DNA from: Phellopilus nigrolimitatus
Lineage: Eukaryota; Basidiomycota; Agaricomycetes; Hymenochaetales; Hymenochaetaceae
Assembly (NCBI GenBank): GCA_021029095.1
Contig: JAJOHG010000013.1
Location: 124,001-188,000 of the forward strand
Direction of reading: 5' to 3'
DNA length: 64,000 nucleotides
The notes under the pieces were generated by a model. That model worked only from the letters and a program-made list of their open reading frames with translations. It was not told the DNA's origin and did not search any database. This document shows, in pieces, positions 43,216 to 55,110 of the stretch. The position numbers and the translations under genes were made by a program. Within the stretch, counting starts at the first letter, position 1. Every line of letters begins with the position of its first letter.

Positions 43216-43903
43216 GTCGAAGCAAAGAATGCGGAACTTCCAAGGCAATAACTGAGTGGAGAGCTAGTCGGAGATGAAATCTGTATCTTCGCAGAACGTC
43301 AAACCAGGGCAGTTATATATCCGAAGTGTGAAGCTCTCATTATAGCAGCGACGTCTATTCCGTATCATACCATCGTTTCGCGTGAACCGATCATTCCGAG
43401 AACCCGAGCGGGAGAGAAGATTATGCCACCGAACTCGTGCTGAAAGACAGCCTTCTTTCAATACGAAGAAGACGAAGAATTGTATCCGGTCATGAGAATG
43501 TGGCACACATGATAACTGTTTGGTTATTTGGTCTTTAGAGGTCCGCCCGCGGAATCCGCGGAATCAAGGACAGATGAGAGAACCCAGGTAATTCCCCGAT
43601 ACTGAAGGTGTATGAAGACGAGCCTGTACGCATTTCGCTGAAGGAGGTGAGGACGGCTTCGAGCTATTGTGCCGACACTGTCCACGTCAAGTATGTAGAT
43701 TGTGCGAGCCGACTTGCAACATTCACGTATGATCGGCCAACGATGGTCTACACGCTTGCTCCAGTAGAACATCGTTTGTTGAATGACCTCCAAGTTCCTG
43801 TCCAATGCGACATGATATAAACGAGGCTTACATAATTAGCTTACCGTCTCGTCGGCCCGGGGGAAATGGTACGTACGATATACTTCGTCGGCTACAACTA
43901 TAG
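43216..43903. other. Divergent intergenic region
   Basis: The region lies between the 2OG-oxygenase and SDR starts. Small frames at 43264-43506 and 43524-43820 have no recognisable content. It probably contains both promoters. Confidence 0.6.
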
Positions 43904-45255
43904 ATGTCTCAAGTTAGCGAACTTACTTTCAATGCGCTCTATAATCTCAATGGCCGCATAGCACTTGTAACTGGTGGTGGGACTGGGATGTAAGCAAGTC
44001 CTACTCGAATTCATGAACTCTTACATAATACTTTGTCTCTTATACTTCAAATCACTTTAGCGGTCTTATGATCGCGCAAGGTCTCGCAACCAATGGAGCG
44101 AAAGTTTACATTTCTGGTCGACGGAAGGAGGTACTCGAGAAGGCTGCTGCATCATTCTCTGCGAACGCGAAGGGCTCGATCCACCCGTGAGTGGAACTAC
44201 AATGGCTTTTGATTTACATCTAAGGTTCTCTAGCCTGCATATGGACGTGAGCGACAAAATTAGCATTCTCGAGGGCGTGAAGGCGGTCGAAGAGAGGGAA
44301 CAGAAACTGCATATCCTAGTTAACAAGTATGCTTATCTCGGCATCGCAAAATGTTTTGTTGATTTGTACTGATTAAACCATTCTCAATCAGTTCAGGTCA
44401 GGTAGGGCCTGTGTCTAATTTCTGGAATGATATGTCCGCACAAGAACATAGGGATCCTGAAACGCTCGGCCGCGCACTCTTCGACAATGAGTCTTTCGAG
44501 GAATGGGGAGACCTGTACCGCATCAATACGTTCTCAATATTTTTCGTCACTACCGCTTTCCTCGGTCTCCTCTCAAAAGGCGCCGCGGATAACAAACTGC
44601 TGCAATCGTCCGTGATTAACATCACTAGCATCAGTGGTATCATGCGCCTTGCGCAGAACCATGTATGTAAGCTCTATCTAGATGTATAACTTCCTTTTTG
44701 CGTTCATTCGTAACTTCCCTTGCAACAGTTTGCGTACAACAGCGGCAAAGCTGCTTCCTCACATTTGACACGCCTGTTCGCAACTGAATTTGCATTAAAG
44801 GGAATCCCCGTACGGGTGAACGCCGTTGCGCCTGGTGTGTCACCCATGTTTTCGCCCGTTTCTGTTATCATTAAATTCAATCTATCTCCATTCATCCTCT
44901 TTCTATGTTTTCTGTAACACAGGTGTCTACGTGTCCGAGATGACTCAGGACACCATTCCTGACCCCGAAAACACCACTCAGAAACAGACGGACGCCGTGG
45001 GAAAGGGCATCCAGTCTGTGCCGGCAGGTCGACCTGGAACGTGAGATTTCTAATCCTCCTTTTATTCCAAAACCTTATCCGCCTAATCTATACTGCCCTC
45101 TTCTCCCTCTCCATTATTCATTCCTGGCTTCTTCTAGCGCGCAAGAAATGGCTGGGACAGTCATTTACCTCGTCTCACCAGCTGGCTGCTACACAAATGG
45201 CCAGGAGATCGTCATTGACGGTGGCTACCTCGCCGTGAATCCCTCGTCCGGTTGA
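43904..45255 (+). CDS. Short-chain dehydrogenase/reductase
   Basis: The model is join(43904..43989, 44061..44186, 44234..44326, 44392..44662, 44729..44834, 44923..45040, 45138..45255), 305 residues. It is a classical SDR: the cofactor motif TGGGTGIG at residues ~22-29, NNSG after LHILV, catalytic Ser in INITSISG, and Tyr/Lys in FAYNSGKAASSH. RVNAVAPGVYVSEMT and the C-terminal NGQEIVIDGGYLAVNPSSG follow. SGRRKEVLEKAA after the second strand suggests NADP(H). All catalytic residues are present. The product is likely a cytosolic oxidoreductase, and the substrate cannot be inferred. The gene is divergent from the broken 2OG oxygenase, so both might once have belonged to one metabolic locus. That is only inference. 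Confidence 0.92.
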
Positions 45256-46570
45256 GCTGATGGAAATTGAGCTGGGTCAGCGTGCTGCCAGCGGAAATCC
45301 TACGTTTTGTATACGCCTTGAGAAGACTCGAACACTTCCTTTCTCCATAGAATCCTTCTGCGATTTGAGGAGGAAGCTGTTTTCGATCCTGCACTTACTC
45401 TGGAGATAAAATCTGGCGCACATATTCACCAATACTCATCCTAGTCTAAGGACTCCCACAGAGTTTGCCATTCGCATTTAATAGCAGCGTCAGAATATAT
45501 GTTGACGCCGAGACACTATATAGCGTCAATAAGCTAGAACGGCTGCTGTCCTTATATGACAAAGCATATTCTGGTTGAAGAAAAGACTCAGGCCAATGGG
45601 AGGAACTCTATTGCTTCTCTTGAGGCGGCATTTGCCCCTCGGCATTTGTTTGAGTTATTTCGATAGGGGTCGTTAGATTACTCCGTAATATGGGATGGAT
45701 GTATGCATTTCCGGAGCATGGCCTATCCTCCCACAAAGTTACAGTTATGAATGTCAATACGAATATGAAACTTGACTTCTTTACTAAGCTAATGCATATA
45801 CATGTACATATATCTAGCGACTTGTTCTCTATTAAGAAGCTCTACTGTGGGCACGGCGAGCTGCTCCGACTTGCACGAGGTAACTGTTTTTTTGGAGACT
45901 TTATAGGCGACCCTTGCCTGTTGGGTGAGAATGTTAAAAAGGGAAGTTATCCTGAATAGCGACGTCGCCAAAAGTTAATTTCCTGTTAGCTAACTTCACT
46001 AGATGATCGATCAATCGACTGGGTCACGTGGACGACGCGTTGCGTCATTGAGACTCCGCTTCAATTGGTAGCGTCGATCGTTTCCATCCAAAACTGATAG
46101 CAAGAAGTTCAAGACAGGCGTGACGCGTTCGAAAGTCCCTCGTGCCAGGATTATAATGCTTAGCTACATAAGAGGAATGTTCTTGATTAGTATCGTTTCC
46201 TCTATTCTATTGCAATTCATGAGTACGGTCTTACGTGATACAATCAGCAAAGGCTTAGTTACCGATACCTGCAAATGAAACGTACTTAGTCAGTCGTACA
46301 TCCCGGATCTGCTTCGTTGGACAAGTCTTGAGAGAGATTTTAGTGTAAATATGTTGCAAGTATATCTCCAAAACGATCGTCTATAATAATGTCGATTACA
46401 GGAGTGTGCATGCATGAAGCAGCATTTATCTGTGTAATGAACGTAGACGCGTCACATGCCAATCGCGAGCTAAATTAATTATGCACAAGTGATAGAATTG
46501 TACATGTACGGCCTAAGAGTGACAGCACGAATTTTCTATAATTTCTCATGTTCGGCTCTTCGCTGATAGG
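45256..46570. other. Gene-poor, AT-rich region
   Basis: About 1.3 kb with no supported gene. A sequence with CACGTG followed closely by GACGACGCGTTGCGTCA lies at about 46024-46049. It resembles an E-box plus MCB-like element, but no neighbouring start codon makes it an obvious promoter. Confidence 0.5.
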
Positions 46571-46916
46571 CTAGGAGGTCTATAAGGAAAAGAGAAAAAG
46601 AAATTAGTACTATCATTTGGAAAGAGCATTTCTTCTAAGGAGAAAGGTGAACTCACCTCGCATGGGATTCTCTTACTAACACACCTCGCACAAGAGGCTT
46701 TGCTGTCTGCGACTGGCTTCTCGCACTATGCCCGACGGGATGTATCGTTAAACTTCGGAGCATCACCCTTAGGTAACAAAAATTCCATACCTTATGGTGA
46801 CATTTCTTACATGCTTTGCAAGCATCTTTTCGCCTGGGACGCCCATGAGTTTTGGACAACTCGTCAGGGGTGTGGTTTTTGTACACGAACTCGAACTCCT
46901 CCTGGGTTGGCGACAT
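46571..46916 (-). CDS. Zn(II)2Cys6 cluster miniprotein
   Basis: The model is complement(46571..46579, 46657..46725, 46791..46916), 67 residues. Exon 1 reads MSPTQEEFEFVYKNHTPDEL and then RPRRKDACKACKKCHHK. Exon 2 continues CEKPVADSKASCARC and VSKRIPCE. Joined, the cysteines have spacing C-x2-C-x6-C-x10-C-x2-C-x6-C, a canonical binuclear zinc cluster. Without splicing there is a stop between the two halves. The third exon is only acc-tcc-stop. An alternative acceptor after CCTCCTAG would add about 30 residues. A stand-alone cluster with no activation or middle-homology domain is unusual. It could be a genuine miniprotein, a fragment of a larger gene with unseen exons, or a decaying regulator. 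Confidence 0.55.
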
Positions 46917-49059
46917 GGTTTTCGTGTACAATGACGATGATGGCGCTTTCGCTTACGGTGAAATTAGAGCGATTGAGATCCTGCATTTATATCTTTAGGT
47001 TTCACAAAAAGAGAAGTAGAGCAGACTTCCAAAGTCGCATATCGCCTTCAAGCCCTCCATTTCTGTATGATCTGGTTGCTAGTACTCCACTTTTCACTGC
47101 TCAAAACGAGAAAGTAGCCTCTAAACACGATTTTGCGCGGACTCCGTACTCAAATGTTCGCCGAATATACGTCGGGTTTTACCCGATAAGTACAGACTGG
47201 CGAAACTCCCGTCATGTCCGACGGGGATGGCGTACTCGGGGTGAAAGACCTCTGACTGACGTGTAAAGGAGCTTGCTCTATCAAGCATAAGTGGCCGATT
47301 GAGTCTTTTATAGCAATATAGATATTGAGGTGGTCAAGGCTAAATTGGATCAAGAACAAGACACTGACCGCTCAAGTGTTGGAAGATATGTTATTTCGGG
47401 CCTGGTGAACCAATACGACCATTGCAAGCACGTATTTACTGGCAGTCTAAAGAAGTCGCTATTTCCTGCATTTTTTTGTTATGCTGAGCCGAAAGCCGCT
47501 CGTGATATCGGACGCGCACTTGATAGTCCGATTTATTCATTTAACGATTTTCTCCGAAAGGACCTCGCGAAGGTCAATTGAGTACTAGCAGAATATTGCG
47601 GGTCCAAAAGACCGTAATGACGACAGGCACGGTAAGCAATTCTTGGAAGGCGCATCGAGGCTACCGCCGTCGAAAGAAGCGCAAGCCTGAGGATGGAGGC
47701 GAGAATCTCGGCTTGCCGGTGGAGGTGATTTTAGCCTGAGCATAGACTGATGAGCGTGAGTATGATTTCCGTATCCAAGGCGCAGCGTCAAGGCGAAATG
47801 CAGTGAAAACTGTGCGCTAGAAATGTACAATGCGTAACAACTGCTGACTAATTACAATGTTAATTGTCTCGAGCTTGCTGACTTTCTGGTAACTTGAACT
47901 GAAAGGAAATTTTCGTCTCTGTTGTTCTCTTCAGATTTGCTTTCTGAAAGCTTGAACTCCTTAAATTATGTGCTCAATTGCACTGTAATACTTTTTCAAC
48001 CATAATGGAAAAGTTCCGTTCAAACCGATCAACGAATGCTCGAATAAATACCCTCCGTAAATGGCAAGAGTCTGATTCGGAGGTAAAATACTCAAGTAAA
48101 AAGAACGTAGCACATTTCATCTTTAAGACTGTCCGCATGCATATTCGTTGCATGCGAGCATGAGCATGGTCTTCGCTATATCCTCATCGCGCTCCGGTCT
48201 ATCAACAGATATTCCTTTTTTTCTCCGAAGGAGGCGGCAACTGGGATAGCGGACTCGTTAGCATCGTCAGAGCCACCAGCTGAGGAAGTAGGGGAGAAAG
48301 CAATCAGTCAATGGGATTTGAATGTTACGGAGAGCAGACACACCAGTTTAATATAGATGAAAGACTCCAGGTGCGATGCTAGTGCCAGATCATAATTTTC
48401 AACAGTATTTAGAAGTGTTTGCACACTTGTTATGTATAAATATACGCGCTTATGAAAGTCTTTATGGAGTCCCTCGAACTAATATTAGCAATAATGTGGA
48501 CGAGACGGCACCTTTCGAGTGGGCTAGATTATTCCCATGAGTCGAAGTAGCGGCATCTAGAGCCTACCGGCGCCGGTTTGCAGTATTTTTTGATTGCAAA
48601 ACGTAAGCTCTTAGAAGAATGACTTGCGGGTTTGTGCCTTTAAATTATAAACGCGCGCGTGCCGTACTGCCGTTGTTGGTGAGAGCTTGCGCAGCCTACG
48701 GTCGTGTATGCTGATTTAGACATATTGTAGGTGCGCGGATGACGCGCATTACCAAGAGAACGAGTCGGTGATACTGATCATGACTGTTGCGTCACCCGTG
48801 ACAGTAGCAACCCCTGACGATACATCAAGATACCTTAGCAGACGTAGATAGAACATACCGAAGAAAACAGTGACTTTGAATGCACAATGTAGCTGCCATT
48901 GTACGGGACCGGAGATTAGAAGGCAGTAGAGGGATGACGAACTGGCATAGTACGTAGGTCATGCCGCCGAGCGACAAGATCGCTGACTAATCAATACTGA
49001 CCCCGCTCTCTCTCTCTCTCTTTCTCAATCGTTCAGCTTCAGTCTCCTCTGGATTTTTC
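46917..49059. other. Gene-poor region
   Basis: About 2.1 kb without a supported gene. A plus frame at 47330-47581 (83 codons) has ordinary amino-acid composition but no recognisable motif. A CT dinucleotide run lies at about 49009-49024. Transposon relics are possible, but I found no terminal repeats or recognisable transposase or reverse-transcriptase pieces. Confidence 0.45.
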
Positions 49060-50624
49060 TATGCTTGAAACTATTGCAACCTCTAATGGCTTTATCATCG
49101 TAGGGACTTGGCATACCAGGCTCTTGTGCTGCATTGTCTGCCATCCAGTTCGGGTGCAATCGGGTTCTCATCGTCGAGGAGGAATGGGAGGGCGGCAATG
49201 GCTTCTTCACCGCTGGCGCCCACCGCGCCGCGCATGGCGGCCTGAAAGATCTCATCTCTCTCTCGTATACAGCGTGTCTCCCCAGCTGGCCTCGACGTTG
49301 ACCTGAATCCAAGTAGTCCTGAGGAGTTGACACGATTTCATACGCCTTTCTCATAACCAGTCTGACGTCGCGCTCGCAAAGGAACTTACTGACAACTGAC
49401 ATTCGGCAATAGACTAAGACTGGCTGGCGCACCTAGTCAGCGTGTACCTCATCCGTTGGCAAGCCTACCAGGTAGAAATCCTGGGCGGTCTTGAACGTGA
49501 AATGAGTCGACAAAGGGATCATAGCTGACTATTAACGGCTCTGGAAATGAAACCTGATTCGGGTCTTCCGCTACTCAGACACTCACAGAGGGCGACTCGG
49601 TTTCAGGTCTGGTCGTCAGACGAGACGACCAGGAGATTCGCCTAAAACCGAATAGAGTTCTACACAGGTTTCGAAGCGAGCCCTGCTATGCGTGCAAAGT
49701 ATCTTGGAGATGAGTGGGCCCAACGCTCATGTGACAGCGCCACTATAAGGCAAGGATTTCGACGTCACCATCCTTCTTAGGTCCGTAGAACACCCTTCAC
49801 CACGGCGATGGAATCTCTCTCGCGACCACGCTCGGTGCATGGCGGCGCACAGATGACTGGGGCAGCGGCGGCTCCCACAGCACGTGCGGGGATGCGCACG
49901 CTTCGCCTTCCGCGGGCGACCGCGTGCTCAATAATCAATTCACTAAGTCTGGCTACTCCCTCGGGCTCATGCTCGGACTGCGCTTCGTCGACGAGCGTGC
50001 GGACTTCCGCAACTACACTTATATGCGCTTCGGGTGCGCGATTCCGGTGCAGCCGACGGGTATAGCGTTCCAGGTGTACGGCGCGCAGGTGACGGGGTGA
50101 CTGAAAGAAAAAGAGTACGACGACGGAGTTGTTAAGAAACTATACGCGGAAAGCATCGAGGAACTTGCGGGAAATCACATAGACGATGGCATCTCAGAGC
50201 CCTTTATTTTCGTTCAGGCGATAAATGAGTATAATGCAGCCGTCGAAGCATACCGCACCACGCACTCTCATTTCAAGTGGGATCCCGCTGTTAAAAACGT
50301 TCTCTCAACTGAATCTCCTGCCTAGCCTAAACACGTCTTTATCCAAAAACTAATTGGACGCTCTCGCTTACCTCCCCTCTGTTTTTCGCTGTGAAAGTTG
50401 CATGTGGTATCACCTTCACCTTCGGTAGGCTTACTATCGATACACACACGGTTAGTGTTTTCTCAGAGATCTTCCGCACTGGCGCACTTGTAGGCGGGCT
50501 ATCCTTCGAGAACTTTCTCGGTGCCCGATGGGAGAAGATTGAGGCTGGAGTAGTTTTGGGCCGCAAAGTGGGCAAAATGGCGGCAAAAGTTGCAAAGAAC
50601 GTGAACGTCGCACGGCGAACTTGA
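49060..50624 (+). pseudogene. Degraded FAD-dependent oxidoreductase (FAD_binding_2, tricarballylate dehydrogenase-like)
   Basis: Pieces of one protein occur in order on the plus strand but in different frames. Near 49085-49260 there is FIIVG, then after a frame change GIPGSCAALSAIQFG, VLIVEEEWEGGNGFFTAGA and HRAAHGGLKDL. Near 49670-49760 there is FEASPAMRAKYLGDEW. At 49930-50100 there is NNQFTKSGYSLGLM and FVDERADFRNYTYMRFG. At 50120-50325 there is FIFVQAINEYNAAVEAYR. At 50355-50624 there is FFAVKVACGITFTFG and GALVGGLSF, ending VLGRKVGKMAAKVAKN. These match the FAD-binding start, the centre and the substrate/FAD C-terminal part of tricarballylate dehydrogenase/TcuA-like flavoproteins. Several stops and frameshifts separate them, more than introns can explain. 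Confidence 0.75.
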
Positions 50625-52022
50625 GAAATCAAACCAAATATTGCAATCAGTTAGCGGTCAGTAAATTGTACAACAGAGGTTAGCCACACAAAAACTAACA
50701 CAAGATAACAGGAATAATATCATGCACGCATCCTTCCCTCGGATTCAATTCGGGAGTTATCAAGTTTACAGCCATAAGGCCTAGATGGGATCATGTTTAT
50801 GCAGCTTGTGTATGGCATCTGCACTTTCGCTTAGTCTTGACATTGAGCACGGCATCTGAGTTCCTGGGCGGCACGTCACTGAAAAACATCTGAGCAGGGA
50901 AAATACATTGATATTTGATTGAATGGACACAGTCATTTACCACAATTACGACAAGCTAATTTGTCCGGGCCACAACGCGACCCCGTCCTTGTTTTCATCA
51001 TACCAAACGTTGTCGTGTTCCAGGATGACTTGTACGGGCGCGCGAAACCCTCCGTATTGCGCGCGTAGCCTCGTTCAGGCGCGCATGAACGTATACGACA
51101 TCGTTCCGCAGTTCGTCGGTATGCGTAGCGATAGGCTCGCTTGCCACGCACGAGCTCCGGATGCGCTGTCTGCAGCAAGATATATCCACCCGTCATTCGG
51201 AAATGTGCCACAAGTGCGTTGAGATGGCCACTACGCATTACAGACGCGAAAGCAGACGACTCAGCGGCCTCGGTGACATGCGTTATGGTGCCTCCAAACA
51301 TTCCAGTACATGTACAGTTTCGTCACGGACCATATGTGTGCCAATCCCCGACTTACGGGAAAATCAAAATGTCAATACCAAAAGATCGAGAATATCAATA
51401 GAGATAACACCTATGTATTCCGCGTGCTCATACGCCAGACTCGATAAGTGAGTCTCCGCTCGTCGAATCCGCCGCGCTTTTTGTGAGCCTGAGCGAACTC
51501 AATTATTCCGGATATTCCGCACATAATCTCGATCCTCTTTTCTGGCGCAAGCTTTATGAATCACATCGAAAACCAGGGAGCGGGAAAAAAGAGTGAATGA
51601 TTGATTCCATATGCCTTGAGAATTACACTTAGTGTGGGTCGAGTCTTGATTTTATGAAAATAAGGAGGCAATCAAACAAGACAAAAAAAATCGCATAATC
51701 TTCTCCTGTCAGTGTCGAGAACAAGGCGCGTACGACAGGGGGGTTGAAGGAAGAAACCGTGAACATTGAAAGAAACCCGCACATTCAAGAAGCAAATAAC
51801 AATTCACATACTCATCTTCCATATTAGATGATAGATACATGAAAAATGTAGAGCCGACATCAACACAAGACAGGCTATCCCAATGGGTCAGGTAGAGACG
51901 AGAGGTACTGCAAGTATATGACCAACTGTCTGCGGCAGTGACACACTAAAAGTTATTTCGCCCCTGGGTTTATGTCCAGAACTGCTGCTGTGACAGGTCT
52001 GTCACCATTTCGAGCATAGCTC
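50625..52022. other. Gene-poor region
   Basis: About 1.4 kb. Overlapping frames around 50923-51450 exist on both strands without recognisable content. A possible alternative last exon of the peroxiredoxin gene lies at its right end (about 51955-52020). Confidence 0.5.
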
Positions 52023-52904
52023 CTAAATTTCGGAGCCAGTAGCTTTACCTGTTGAAGCAGGAGGCGCAGTTTCAGACACATCGGAGGTAGGCACATCGGA
52101 GGCAATGGCAGTAACTTTGCCGGGCTCGAGCGACGTAAGCCAGTTTTGCACAAATTTATGATGAGCAGCATAATTTATTGTTGTGTCGAGGACGTCCCTA
52201 AGCACGAGTCAGTTCCTGCGGAAGAGGAGGACTTGAATAAAACCGAGATATACTTCACAGAACCCTCTGCATCGATGACGAAAGTGACTCTGCCTTAAAA
52301 CCGAAGTCAAAGCCTTCAAGATCTGCGTCCGTCGCGCATTTAAAAAGAGCTTACGCACTAGACGAGGTCAAACCCATCAGTCCTTTCGAAACGTGATATG
52401 CCTTCCTAGCTTCGCCTTTCTCATCGCTGAGAATGGGATACTATGTATAAGATAAAATCAACGAAGTGTTCTGAGTCACTGGTAGCGCGGGTGAACAGAA
52501 CATACCGTCAGGCCCTGCTTCTCAACGAACTTCTTCTGTTTCTCGACCGGGTCAGGACTAACACCGATGACTGATACATTGGTAGTCTTGAAAATTTCTT
52601 CCTCTGTATATGCCAAGCCCGGTCAGCCTCGGGTTTGTGAGACTTTTATTTGTGTTTCGTTTACCAGACAAAGCATCTCTAAACTGGCATGCCTCTTTCG
52701 TGCATCCGTACGTACCTATAATACGACCTCACTGAGCATCTTCTGCCTTGTGAGCACAAGTTCAAAATGCATACCCGACTGTGGATAGAAGAACAGTGCT
52801 GTGGGTCCTCCGCTTGCACCAGGGGTAAATGTGTACGTCGACCCGTCAAAGTTGGGTAACGAAATCTCCGGCGCCTTCTTTCCAATGAGCGGATGTTTCG
52901 TCAT
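52023..52904 (-). CDS. Peroxiredoxin, Bcp/PrxQ type
   Basis: The model is complement(52023..52197, 52254..52293, 52359..52440, 52506..52603, 52665..52715, 52775..52904), 191 residues. The thiol peroxidase opens with MTKHPLIGKKAPEISLPNFD. TALFFYPQSGTYGCTKEACQ contains the peroxidatic Cys (T-x-x-C) at about residue 48 and a second Cys five residues later, the usual atypical 2-Cys arrangement. EEEIFKTTNVSVIGVSPDP, QKKFVEKQGLTYPILSD and a conserved Arg in SARVTFVIDAEG follow. Yeast Dot5 is the family's fungal reference. The role is reduction of hydroperoxides with thioredoxin. The C-terminal tail (TSETAPP-type, low complexity) can be read through to 52023 or spliced at GGTAAAG to end GAK, so the last residues are uncertain. 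Confidence 0.9.
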
Positions 52905-53372
52905 GCCGACTGAGAAAATGCAATATTGGAAAAACGGACAAAGTGAGCCTGGTTATCCGATAGCAGAAACGTCGAGATGCGCGCTCTGCAAACTGAGCAG
53001 AGAGACGGTGTGTGTGAGTCCAAAATTACGTCTTTCAGAGATACTTCCATTTTTGGAAATGGCAGCCACTTTGCATTAAACTTGCCTTTGCACTTCAAAA
53101 TTGGCACTTATCTCACGTTTCGTTTGCTCATTCATGCGCTCATGACTGATGCCCGCAACTCAGGGCAAAATAGCATCGAAAGTCCTACGAATATGGTTCT
53201 ACATGCAAACTTCAGCCTGAGTAGTATGCATTTATCTTATGTATATGACCTCAAGAGTTTGCGACAAAGGTTGGACATCTCTTACTGCACATCACACTAA
53301 ATTGCAATACCTACTCATCGAGTACCGGCTCGAGACTTCTCGCACATCTAACCTTTCTTTTCTTTTTCCAAA
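52905..53372. promoter_or_regulatory. Divergent promoter region, peroxiredoxin and PalI-like genes
   Basis: A 468 bp gap separates two divergent start codons. No recognisable element is conserved enough to name. It must hold both promoters unless 5' untranslated introns extend further. Confidence 0.5.
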
Positions 53373-54906
53373 ATGGCACGAAAGAAACCAGCGCCAGAAC
53401 CAGATCCTGAATCGACATACTCATCCGAAGTAGAAGCGGAAGAAGCTGTTGAAGCTGAAACATCTGGTACGGAAAAAGGAACCTCCACTGGAGACAGCGA
53501 TGTCGAGTCTCAAGCTTCTGGGAGGAAAAATCCGAGCAAAGGAGGTCTTGCTACTATCGTTCAGGCTGGCGAGGTATTCCTCCTCTCCTTGGCGTTTGTC
53601 TTCTTCGCTTTCGCCGCGTTTTCTACGCCTATTATAAAGCGTTTCTACCTCTTCACTATTGACGCTAGTGTGGATGCGAAAGTAGATAAGGTGAGCGGGA
53701 AGGCGGAATTTGGAGTGTGGGGCTACTGCTCGACGGGGATCACAAACACGTGAGTAAGAAATCATTGAGACTAGGTTCATACTTAAATCTGAAAACTAAA
53801 TTGATGCAGGGTCGGGATAGGGCCTTTCGAGCACACCTCACACGCAACGGGTAGCGGTTGCTCAAAGGTGAAGCTGGGATATACTTTAGCCGACATGTAC
53901 GATTGTCTTTGCTTCCAGCTGCCCGACAGCGAAACTTGCAAGACTGACGCATTTCTTCGCCTTCTTTCGTGTTTTTGCCTGACAGACCCGGTTTCTCTAA
54001 TGAATCTAAAGGAATCAGCAAAGCACTTACCGGAGCATTTGTTCTGCACATAATAGGTGTTTTTATAAATAACAGCTTACCCAGTCTTTTTCTGACATGT
54101 TCTTTTTTTCTCGATTAAGCTTGGATCGTAATTGTTTTTGCTCTTATATGCTGTCTTATAGGCTTGGTGATGCCTGACCTAATGGTCAAAAAGCAAGCCC
54201 CAGGCGGGAAAGGCAAGATTGAGTTCGATTCGGAAAACCCTTCGGATGAATCTGACGAGGCGAATGACAAATCGACCTACGAAGAAGAGGAGGTCAACGG
54301 AAAAGTATCTGAATACGAAGCAGCAAGCGGGAGGCGCAAGCTGAAAGGCTTCGCCGCTCTGATGATCTTCGCCAGCTTGATACTCGCTCTGATTGTTTTC
54401 TTGGTGGACCTTATCGGACTCCTCGATGCGAAACGTGAAGTAAAGAAGCTCAGTAGAGGCGCAGCCAAATTGACTCTTGGAAATGCTGTGAGTGTCGTAT
54501 CCAAATATTTTGCTGTCTTCGTTCTGATGATATGGCAGTTTTACTTCGTCTTGGTGGCTACAGGCATCGTCCTCCTTGCATTTGTGGCAGCATTTATCAA
54601 TCTTACCATTCTGTAAGTATTTACCTCTTCCCTCATGTTTCCTGTTGATGCCAACGGCACCTGAATAACAGCACTGGCCAGACCGCTCAGATAGGCAGGT
54701 CCACCGAAAATGAGAAAGAAAGTGAAGACGAGGAAGAGAGTGAGGACGAGAACGACGCAGAGGCCGAAAGCGACAATGAAAATAGAGGGGTTCCGCCTCA
54801 GACAGGCGCGAGCAGCGACAGCAAATACAGCGAGGCTGAAGCGGACATGGTCGACGTCGATCTGGACTCTGACCGACCACCGCGCCGCCAGGGGCGGTCG
54901 CGTTGA
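53373..54906 (+). CDS. PalI/Rim9-Sur7-like four-helix membrane protein
   Basis: The model is join(53373..53749, 53810..53896, 53986..54056, 54120..54612, 54672..54906), 420 residues. An acidic N-terminal tail precedes four hydrophobic helices: GEVFLLSLAFVFFAFAAF, VLHIIAWIVIVFALICCLIG, FAALMIFASLILALIVFLVD, and VSKYFAVFVLMIWQFYFV with its extension. The first extracellular loop contains FGVWGYC and GCSKVKLGYTL, then KALTGAFVLH. This layout (W-G-x-C and a Cys before a YTL motif) matches SUR7/PalI proteins, which act at the plasma membrane in pH sensing (Rim pathway) or eisosomes. The C-terminal tail is strongly acidic and ends RRQGRSR. Which role applies here is not determinable. The 71-nt exon 3 is needed for the loop. 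Confidence 0.75.
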
Positions 54907-55110
54907 GCTAGGAATGGGGTATATATGTAATTGTATTCATTCAAGTCTTCGCGTCTGGTGCTTTCGTGTGGCGCGATTGTTGGAGGACTCCTTTGTGCAT
55001 GAGCTAATCATGCTGTAATGTACGTTTTTGTACGAGTAAATCACTAGATGAAGACAGAATAGACGATAGGGTTTAAAGTGCGGGAGTCATAGGAGTGAAC
55101 ATCAAGGACT

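Noticed and set aside
46700..47266. 188-codon plus-strand open frame
   Set aside because: Its first part is antisense to the zinc-cluster miniprotein and the rest has no recognisable features.
45256..49059. Transposon relics in the gene-poor stretch
   Set aside because: I looked for long terminal repeats, reverse-transcriptase or transposase motifs and target-site duplications and recognised none. A database search could still reveal short remnants.
50933..51301. 122-codon minus-strand frame with a C-terminal RNCGK
   Set aside because: It competes with similar plus-strand frames, has no motif, and no splice partners extend it.
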